A stretch of DNA of 36,745 nucleotides, from positions 1-36,745 of the forward strand of contig JACMQO010000167.1 in the NCBI GenBank assembly GCA_014376935.1, written 5' to 3'. Positions 29,922 through 36,745 of this stretch are shown one piece after another. Each line of letters opens with the position of its first letter. Within the stretch, counting starts at the first letter, position 1. Both the position numbers and the translations under genes were made by a program. This DNA comes from Bdellovibrio sp. GTDB taxonomy: Bacteria; Bdellovibrionota; Bdellovibrionia; Bdellovibrionales; Bdellovibrionaceae. The notes under the pieces were generated by a model. That model searched no databases and was not told the origin of the DNA. It was given only the letters and a program-made list of their open reading frames with translations.

Positions 29922-30563
29922 TTACGCAACTTTAGCAACAGGGCTTGCGGCAGAATCTGAACCCTCATCATCGAAGACGCGGTTCACATCCATTAAAGAG
30001 ACGAAGTAGAGCGAATCAACTTTTGGCATCGGCTGAGCCAAATGCATATTGTTGTAAGATTCAATTCTACGATTTAAATCGGCGCTGGCTTCAGTCATAA
30101 CTTTGATAAGACGAATTATGGCTAATTCATTTTTAAAATCAGAACTCATAAAGTCTTCAAACACCTGCGTTGATTCAGCGACGATCGGGGGAGCATGAGG
30201 ATCAGCCGCGACCGGCAGCGCATCGGCTTTCAAGAAAATATTTATTTTTTTGCAAATATCAAAGTAACGTTGAAAATCTTCACCAGTTTCAAATTTCAAT
30301 TCAACCATTTCCTCTAAGGCAATGTCGGCAACCTCTCCTTTAGGAATGGTTTTTCTGAAAGAGGCGCGAAACTGCAAAGCTTTCTTCTTAATTTTTGCTT
30401 TGAAGTTAATTCGTAGCATCGCCAGGCGAGCCTGAGTTGCAGAAATCTGCTTTAAGCCAATCATTCTGCGGCGATCGCGTAAAACTTTAAAAACAAAGAA
30501 CATCGACGTTCCTAAGAACGAGATATATGCGACGTATGATAATAAGGTTTGAATGGCATCCAC
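29922..30563 (-). CDS. Membrane-anchored protein of unknown function
   Basis: A 213-residue protein I do not recognise. It has one N-terminal transmembrane helix (YVAYISFLGTSMFFVFKVL) followed by a strongly basic stretch (RDRRRMIG, then KAKIKKKAL), so the rest is cytoplasmic. The remainder is mostly helical with many charged residues. The last third has a helix with a faint LemA-like feel (ASADLNRRIESYNN), too weak to name. The start is GTG with no clear ribosome site; no in-frame ATG lies near enough to replace it without cutting the membrane helix. It is on the same strand as the phoD operon, 120 bases upstream. Confidence 0.7.
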   Translation of the reverse strand: MDAIQTLLSYVAYISFLGTSMFFVFKVLRDRRRMIGLKQISATQARLAMLRINFKAKIKKKALQFRASFRKTIPKGEVADIALEEMVELKFETGEDFQRYFDICKKINIFLKADALPVAADPHAPPIVAESTQVFEDFMSSDFKNELAIIRLIKVMTEASADLNRRIESYNNMHLAQPMPKVDSLYFVSLMDVNRVFDDEGSDSAASPVAKVA

Positions 30564-30615
30564 AAGACATTCATCGGCTTATGTCGCCACCAAATTAACT
30601 GCGGTTTAGCGATTA

Positions 30616-30645
30616 ATTTTTTGTTCTTATTTTGGAACAAAAAAT
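30616..30645. repeat. 11-bp perfect inverted repeat upstream of the lipoprotein gene
   Basis: The arms ATTTTTTGTTC (30616-30626) and GAACAAAAAAT (30635-30645) have an 8-nt loop. It lies between the divergent genes at 30563 and 30779. A separate 10-bp palindrome CGCTATAGCG follows at 30679-30688. Either could be an operator. Neither has the layout of a terminator for a neighbouring gene. Confidence 0.4.
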
Positions 30646-30778
30646 GGAACTTGTTAAATTTCTTTACACTGATTTCGTCGCTATAGCGGTTTAATTCATT
30701 CTGGGCGTTTCAAAAAATGGCCAGCTAAATGCTAGATGTTATATGGATAACTTTAATTCTGATACCAAGGAGCCACGT

Positions 30779-31903
30779 ATGAAAACTAACTTATCGACAC
30801 TCATTATAGGTGCAGCATTTGTGGCGTTGACCGGCTGTGGTGACAAGGGATCTGATAATAAAAATGCCGCTATCCCAGGATTACCAGAGGGCCGCATCGC
30901 TGTGACTTCGGCGAACGGACAAACCGACCTGAATAATTACTGTGATGTGGCGCCTGACCAAAAATCAATGACTTGTGCAACGTCGGTTCCGGGTGCAAAC
31001 GGAACGGCTGTGGCTTGTCCTGGAATCACCGTGGCCTATACAGATCAAATCTCAATGTGTAATAACTTAGCCGCGGCACTTCGTCAGAATGTGATTAACA
31101 ACAATGGTTTAATCAATGGCCAATGCTCATCCAACTCGGGCCGTGTAGCGATGCAATTTACTTATCAAAGACTTTGCGCCAATGTGGCCAACACAAACAA
31201 TACAAATAACAACGGATTACCAGGCCAATTGATTCCTCCGATGGTCGGTGGCGGCACTATTATTCAAAACACAAGCCGTGTTATTCGTTGCGATTTTAAA
31301 GCAGTTCATACGGTTGGAAATTACGTCAAAAGAATTTTCCCATTCAGTAGCTCTGAAGGTTTAGCGATTCAAAAAAGAAAAGCGATAATCGATGGTGGCG
31401 AGCGTTTTGGTAAAGCTGAATTTTCGTATGATAATCGCAACGATAAAATCACAATCAAGGCGACGGGAATCAATAAAGATACAGACGTTATTCAAACGGC
31501 TTCTGCTGATCAAGAAGTTCGCTTAGAAGTACGTAATGATGATGGATCGGTCAACGTTGTGCTTTCATGTAAAGATGTTGCAGGTGTTGCGGTAACAAGA
31601 TCAGAATTTTCTTCTTACAATTGTAAGGGTAAATCACGCTTGGGACTTAAAACAGAAACGGTAAATAAAACGGTTTCGCTTGAAGATTTAAATTATGATC
31701 AAGTCGAATTAGCAAAAGGCCTTACAATCGGCATGCGCCAAGGCATGACTGGACTAAATAACGCTTTGATTAGCCTTGAAGCAACGGGCGTTTCTGTTGC
31801 TGACAGCACTGTGCTTTCGTCGGCTTCGATCTATTCTGCAGCACAAATCTTAATTGATGACGGAGCAAGCAAAGTTGATGTCGTTTGCCAGCCTCAACGT
31901 TAA
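30779..31903 (+). CDS. Predicted lipoprotein of unknown function
   Basis: A 374-residue protein with a classical lipoprotein signal: a hydrophobic segment (LIIGAAFVA) ending Leu-Thr-Gly-Cys. The ATG at 30779 is preceded by AAGGAG at 7-8 bases; an in-frame start at 30743 adds 12 polar residues ahead of the signal and is not used. The mature part starts Asn/Gly-rich, contains several cysteines (NYCDVAPDQKSMTCATS, then MCNN and GQCSS) and Asn/Thr repeats, and ends in a beta-rich domain (~residues 165-370). No family was recognised. It would sit on the periplasmic face of one of the membranes. A strong hairpin follows the stop. Confidence 0.82.
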   Translation: MKTNLSTLIIGAAFVALTGCGDKGSDNKNAAIPGLPEGRIAVTSANGQTDLNNYCDVAPDQKSMTCATSVPGANGTAVACPGITVAYTDQISMCNNLAAALRQNVINNNGLINGQCSSNSGRVAMQFTYQRLCANVANTNNTNNNGLPGQLIPPMVGGGTIIQNTSRVIRCDFKAVHTVGNYVKRIFPFSSSEGLAIQKRKAIIDGGERFGKAEFSYDNRNDKITIKATGINKDTDVIQTASADQEVRLEVRNDDGSVNVVLSCKDVAGVAVTRSEFSSYNCKGKSRLGLKTETVNKTVSLEDLNYDQVELAKGLTIGMRQGMTGLNNALISLEATGVSVADSTVLSSASIYSAAQILIDDGASKVDVVCQPQR

Positions 31904-31916
31904 TCCTGAAAATCTG

Positions 31917-31944
31917 AACGCAAGCAGTCATGGCTGCTTGCGTT
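31917..31944 (+). terminator. Hairpin terminator between the lipoprotein gene and mreB
   Basis: A perfect 11-bp stem, AACGCAAGCAG (31917-31927) and CTGCTTGCGTT (31934-31944), with a 6-nt loop, starts 14 bases after the lipoprotein stop. It has no T-run, so termination may be partial or depend on Rho. The mreB -35 box begins 12 bases later. Confidence 0.5.
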
Positions 31945-31955
31945 AAATATCCGCA

Positions 31956-33036
<1,081 letters not shown>

Positions 33037-33045
33037 TATGTTTCT

Positions 33046-34437
33046 ATGACTAATTTAACTGAACAACGCCTTTGGGTCGTTGTTCATCTTTTATATCCGA
33101 ACTCATCGCAAGCTTTAGATGTTTATTATACATTGCTAAGCTTCGTTTCTAAAAAATCGGAAAAATATTACGCCCACAATTTATATAAAAAATTAGTTCA
33201 GCTTTATTTAAAAACCGAGCCCGTTCGTTCAAGTCAGCCGTTTCAAGTTTTTGAAAATCAGAAGTTAGATAATTGGAATATCATTTATAAAAGATCACCG
33301 AAGCAACAGTTGCTGGTTCTTTGCGGTTTAATCGTATTTAAATTTACAACTGAAGAGCTGGGTGAAATTTTAGGAATTCCCGAACAGAAGATTAAATTTT
33401 TAGTGAATCAGTCTTTTAAAAAGACGTCACAAATTAGTATTTTGAAGCCTGCGGTAAAAACAGATTTTTCATACAAAAAGAAATCTGAAAACCAAGTTTC
33501 CTATTTGTTTACGAACGAAAATTTGGTCGAACACGGATTGGGACTGTTAAACGAAGACGAGCGAAGCCGAGTCGATCAGGGTCTATCGATTTACAAACAA
33601 TTAGTGCCGTTACAAAGTTACTACAAAGAAATTATCGACGAAATGCAAAACTTAATCGGTGATCAGGCCAATCCTTACTTCGTGCAAGCTGCCGAAGCGC
33701 AACCTGAATTAGATTATGAACAACCTACGATCAGTTTTGACTTTTTAAAAGTTAGAAAGAAACTGATCGCATTATCAGTCGCTTCGGTTCTATTTATTGC
33801 ATTGGTTAGTATTCGTCCAAGCTGGTTGCGAAACTTATCATTTAAATCGGGAACAAAATCGATCGTCGTTCAAGAAATTAAAAGTCAGCCGTATATGACA
33901 GAAAAAGATTCGGTCGCAAAAAATGATGATGATCAAATCAATTTACATGAAATGCCGGTTGCCAAAAATGAAGCCGCCAATAGTACAAAAGATAAACTAC
34001 CAGGCACGGTCGTTGCCGCGGTGGGCTTAAAGTCAGTAACTAAGGCCGAGACGAAGATCGAGCCCAAACCAGAAGCGAAGCCGATTGTGGCTAAAGCAGA
34101 TTCAAAGCCGGTTCAAAAAACCGCAGAGCCTTCAGCTAAAAAAGTTAGCGGTTTGTACCGGGCTTCGATTGTCGTGACCGATTTAAATTCAACGGCGTCT
34201 CGTATCACCGAAAAATTGGTCGCACTGGGTGGTAAAAAAGCTGGTGAAGTGGAATTAGGTTGGAAAAAAACACCAACGTTGTCATATTACCATTTAACAA
34301 TTCCTGAAGAAAATTTAGAAGCGGCTAAAACTTTCTTGGGTAACTTTGGTAAGCTGAATATTCAATTTGAAAATCATCCCCGTCTAGTAACTGCAGGCAC
34401 AAACCGAATTATCTTAGAGGTTAAAGAAAGTGAATAA
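33046..34437 (+). CDS. Membrane-anchored sigma-factor-like protein with DUF4349-like outer domain
   Basis: A 463-residue protein of unknown function with an unusual layout. Residues ~1-60 are helical with a faint ECF-sigma region 2 feel. Residues ~98-126 (FTTEELGEILGIPEQKIKFLVNQ, split here by its turn) look like a sigma region 4 helix-turn-helix. A transmembrane helix lies at ~240-257 after KVRKK, which places the N-terminus inside. Residues ~258-367 form a linker rich in Lys, Pro, Ala and Glu, long enough to cross the periplasm. Residues ~370-461 resemble DUF4349, with the GG turn and the alternating hydrophobic pattern (YHLTIPEENLEAAKTFLGNF). It starts 9 bases after mreB and overlaps the kinase gene by 8 bases. 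Function is unknown. Confidence 0.72.
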   Translation: MTNLTEQRLWVVVHLLYPNSSQALDVYYTLLSFVSKKSEKYYAHNLYKKLVQLYLKTEPVRSSQPFQVFENQKLDNWNIIYKRSPKQQLLVLCGLIVFKFTTEELGEILGIPEQKIKFLVNQSFKKTSQISILKPAVKTDFSYKKKSENQVSYLFTNENLVEHGLGLLNEDERSRVDQGLSIYKQLVPLQSYYKEIIDEMQNLIGDQANPYFVQAAEAQPELDYEQPTISFDFLKVRKKLIALSVASVLFIALVSIRPSWLRNLSFKSGTKSIVVQEIKSQPYMTEKDSVAKNDDDQINLHEMPVAKNEAANSTKDKLPGTVVAAVGLKSVTKAETKIEPKPEAKPIVAKADSKPVQKTAEPSAKKVSGLYRASIVVTDLNSTASRITEKLVALGGKKAGEVELGWKKTPTLSYYHLTIPEENLEAAKTFLGNFGKLNIQFENHPRLVTAGTNRIILEVKESE

Positions 34438-36370
34438 TCTTAGGCCAATAAAAAAGTATCGTTCACTGCGAACGATACTGGTTTTATGGTTTTTTATATT
34501 TTCGATCATTCCGCTTGGTTTTGTGGCTTGGTATTCATTGGTTAAATTTGAAAAAGCGATTGATAATGAATTATCACAAAGATTAAGCGGCAATGGCCGC
34601 GAAATCGAAGTTATGATTGCCGACTACTACGCCACTTTTATGGTAAACCAAGATAACTACATAAAAAACCCCCACTTAATTTACAATATGTCAGTTTCAG
34701 ATGGTCCAGCCATTCGTGAAATGTCTTTAAGTTGGATCGCATCCGACATCGCAACGTCTTTGTCTTTTTATGATCGTGAAGGCAAACTTTTATCGTCTGT
34801 TTTCAAAGATGATAAAGGTGTCGTTAGAACGTTTGAGCCGACCGCCGGAAAAATTTTACTGAACGAAAAGTATCTAAGCCATTTAAAGCAAAAGCCCAAC
34901 CTAGGGTTAGCGGATTTTCCAAATTCAAATAAATTATCGTTAATTCTTTTTTCAAAAGTGCTGTCAACGTCGGGTAAAATCGTAGGTTATTCAGAGCAGA
35001 TTATTGATTTAAAAGAGCAGTTTTTAAATAAAGTAAAGGCACGCTTAAAGCTAGATGCATTTTTAGTCCGCGATACGGGTCAAATTTTGGCATCGACTCA
35101 AAAAGAATTTAAAACCATTTCGAAAGATTTTATCCATCAGTATTTACAAGCACAAGAACCTGATAAATTCTTTGAAATTAAAACTGAATCGCAACCTTAC
35201 GGATTTATTCTATATCCGATTAATTGGGATAAATCGCGCTTTTATATCGCTTTAGGTACGACAAAGGTTGAAGCAAAGTCAGTTCTAAAAAACGTCAACA
35301 TCGCCTTTTTATCTGTCATTGCTCTAGTCATTTTATTTTTAATAATCACAATTTTTATCAGCACGGACTGGTTCTTAAAACCCATCAATGAATTGATTCA
35401 AGGATTAAAGTTTTTTGAAAGAACAGACAACTTAGTTCAACTGCCCGTTAAGAATAACACCGAAATCAGCCAGTTAACCGTCGCTTTTAATGAAATGAGT
35501 TTAAAGATCTTTCAAACACGAACAGATCTAAAAAAGAAATTAAAAGAATTGGAATTAACAAACAGTGAATTGAAAGAAGCCCAGACAAAGCTTGTGCATT
35601 CGGCTAAGATGACTAGTCTGGGGCAATTGGTTGCGGGGGTTGCGCACGAATTGAATAACCCAATTGGATTTATCTATAGTAATACGGCACATTTAACTGA
35701 TTATTCTGAAAAGCTATTTCAAATTATTGAAGGGGTTGAAAAAAACCCCACGAACTTAGCGCGTTTAAAAAATGAACTTGAGTATGACTTTATCAAAATG
35801 GATTTACCTCGTTTGATTAAGTCCTGCCAAGACGGGGCGCAAAGAACTAAAGACATTGTTTTGGGTTTAAGAAATTTCTCGAGATTAGAAGAGGCTCAGC
35901 TTAAAGAAATCGATTTGCGTGAATCGATCGATACAACACTTGAACTATTGCAGGGTGAAATTAAAAATCGCATCCAGATTCATAAGCAATATGAACCTGT
36001 ACCTAAAGTTCTGTGTTACGCTTCGCAAATCAATCAGGTGTTGATGAACATCTTATCGAATGCGGTGCAGGCTATTCCGGGTACGGGCGAAATTTGGATC
36101 TCAACTCTACCCATAAAAGCTTCTAACGATAGCCAGGGTCGCGTTCAAATATCCGTTCAAGATAGCGGTGCCGGAATGAGTACTGAAGTTTTAGAAAAAA
36201 TATTTGAACCCTTCTTTACCACGAAGGGTGTGGGGCAAGGCACAGGTCTAGGTTTAAGTATTTCTTACGGCATTATTCAAAATCATGGTGGTGAAATTCA
36301 AGTGCGATCGCAAAAGGGCATTGGAACCGAGTTCACTTTGATTATCCCGGTCAGTCCTCCTAAAAGATAA
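34430..36370 (+). CDS. Membrane sensor histidine kinase with Cache-like outer domain
   Basis: A 646-residue kinase. A first transmembrane helix (~14-36) and a second (~284-308, [19 protein letters not shown]) enclose a periplasmic domain of ~245 residues with dCache-like features. HAMP follows, with a coiled coil ([22 protein letters not shown] split across ~365-390). The dimerisation helix carries His406 ([16 protein letters not shown]). HATPase_c has the N box ([13 protein letters not shown]), G1 (DSGAGMS), F box (FEPFFTTK) and G2 (GQGTGLGLS). No receiver is attached. The start is GTG, with GAGG about 9 bases upstream inside the preceding gene, so translation is probably coupled to the sigma-like protein. 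The response regulator is not in the window. Confidence 0.93.
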   Translation: MNNLRPIKKYRSLRTILVLWFFIFSIIPLGFVAWYSLVKFEKAIDNELSQRLSGNGREIEVMIADYYATFMVNQDNYIKNPHLIYNMSVSDGPAIREMSLSWIASDIATSLSFYDREGKLLSSVFKDDKGVVRTFEPTAGKILLNEKYLSHLKQKPNLGLADFPNSNKLSLILFSKVLSTSGKIVGYSEQIIDLKEQFLNKVKARLKLDAFLVRDTGQILASTQKEFKTISKDFIHQYLQAQEPDKFFEIKTESQPYGFILYPINWDKSRFYIALGTTKVEAKSVLKNVNIAFLSVIALVILFLIITIFISTDWFLKPINELIQGLKFFERTDNLVQLPVKNNTEISQLTVAFNEMSLKIFQTRTDLKKKLKELELTNSELKEAQTKLVHSAKMTSLGQLVAGVAHELNNPIGFIYSNTAHLTDYSEKLFQIIEGVEKNPTNLARLKNELEYDFIKMDLPRLIKSCQDGAQRTKDIVLGLRNFSRLEEAQLKEIDLRESIDTTLELLQGEIKNRIQIHKQYEPVPKVLCYASQINQVLMNILSNAVQAIPGTGEIWISTLPIKASNDSQGRVQISVQDSGAGMSTEVLEKIFEPFFTTKGVGQGTGLGLSISYGIIQNHGGEIQVRSQKGIGTEFTLIIPVSPPKR

Positions 36371-36428
36371 TCGTCTCAAAATAAGAATTATTTATTTTTA
36401 CCGGCGAAATAGCCGATAAATACTGTAA

Positions 36429-36745
36429 GTGAAAAAGTTAAGCCAATATTTAAATTACGCTATTTTAACTCTGGTTTTAGGGTTAGTTGCTTTTTATTTT
36501 TTAGACTCTAAAAAAGTAGCGTCGGATCGTAAATTAGCAAACTCGAACGAAGCTAAGAAGCCAGTCAATGTGGATGAAGTTGTTAATAAATACATGCAAC
36601 AAACGGCGACCCAAATCATGCGTGACCAAGTCAGTTCACAAGCGGCTATTCGAATGCAGTTAAATCGTCCGGTTATCGTTAAGAAAGAAATAAAGCCAGA
36701 AATAAGACCTGAAGATATTCCGGCCGATCAGCAAATTTGGAAAAA
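36429..36745 (+). CDS. Membrane-anchored protein, truncated by the window end
   Basis: An open frame from a GTG at 36429 that stays open to the last base (105 codons plus 2 bases). It begins with Lys and a hydrophobic helix (YAILTLVLGLVAFYFL), a signal anchor or uncleaved signal, followed by a polar Lys/Ala/Asn-rich stretch and a helical region (VDEVVNKYMQQTATQIM). No domain is recognised in the visible part. It starts 58 bases after the histidine kinase, on the same strand. No clear ribosome site was seen before the GTG, so the start is the only plausible one rather than a proven one. Confidence 0.6.
   Translation, partial: MKKLSQYLNYAILTLVLGLVAFYFLDSKKVASDRKLANSNEAKKPVNVDEVVNKYMQQTATQIMRDQVSSQAAIRMQLNRPVIVKKEIKPEIRPEDIPADQQIWK

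Noticed and set aside
36375-36416. AT-rich and CGGC/GCCG mini-hairpins after the histidine kinase
   Set aside because: The stems are 4-6 bp and weak, with no proper T-run. The next gene follows at 58 bases, so read-through is likely.

Overview
The window reads as ordinary chromosome from a low-to-mid GC member of the Bdellovibrionota (Bdellovibrio-like, Pseudobdellovibrionaceae-type). That placement is an inference from gene content and style. The clues are a class III PPK2, a DUF1552/DUF1592-1588-1585 pair with a Phe-Gln-Asn-Cys lipobox, an mreB without mreC next to it, a LigD/Ku pair, a PF10136 membrane 'recombinase', many two-component kinases and several lineage-specific secreted proteins. 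I see no rRNA, tRNA, CRISPR array, prophage or insertion sequence. Genes are dense and often overlap by 1-8 bases.

Layout. 1-4.6 kb: DJ-1/PfpI protein, CoA-binding protein, LLM flavin oxidoreductase, DTW tRNA-modification enzyme, metallophosphoesterase and a diacylglycerol-kinase-like lipid kinase. 4.7-7.2 kb: an Ala/Lys-rich unknown protein with its own promoter, ribosome site and terminator, then DUF1993, a 65-residue protein and PPK2. 7.3-10.6 kb: a Tat-exported DUF1552 protein followed by a lipoprotein with one CxxCH haem motif. 10.9-14.2 kb: hemerythrin, a DUF748-like protein, an Mpo1/DUF962-like protein, DUF924, and a GST whose start codon overlaps that of DUF924. 14.2-18 kb: bacterial NHEJ (Ku, LigD) beside a decayed alkyladenine glycosylase gene. 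18-25 kb: hybrid histidine kinase, YbiT-type ABC-F, a small membrane protein, the PF10136 membrane protein and an RlmI-like methyltransferase. 25-27.4 kb: glutathione peroxidase, a DUF2779 protein joining a Cas4-like nuclease to a DEDD-like exonuclease, and a small Cys-rich secreted protein. 27.4-30.6 kb: a phoD-like - GST - truncated haemoglobin operon and a membrane-anchored unknown. 30.8-36.7 kb: a lipoprotein, then mreB, a membrane-anchored sigma-factor-like protein, a sensor histidine kinase and a partial membrane protein, apparently one transcription unit.

Most notable observations. (1) Four genes with no Shine-Dalgarno sequence (LLM oxidoreductase, PPK2, Mpo1-like, MreB) each have a promoter-like pair with exactly 17 bp spacing and a -10 box ending 6-8 nt before the ATG, the arrangement expected for leaderless mRNA. 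(2) The gene after mreB encodes a sigma-region-4-like helix-turn-helix, a transmembrane helix, a long Lys/Pro/Ala linker and a DUF4349-like outer domain, and is translationally overlapped by a histidine kinase. (3) The DUF2779 protein carries two nuclease signatures. (4) The ribosome site of the phoD-like gene lies in one arm of a 9-bp inverted repeat. (5) The second ATPase site of the ABC-F protein lacks the catalytic glutamate.
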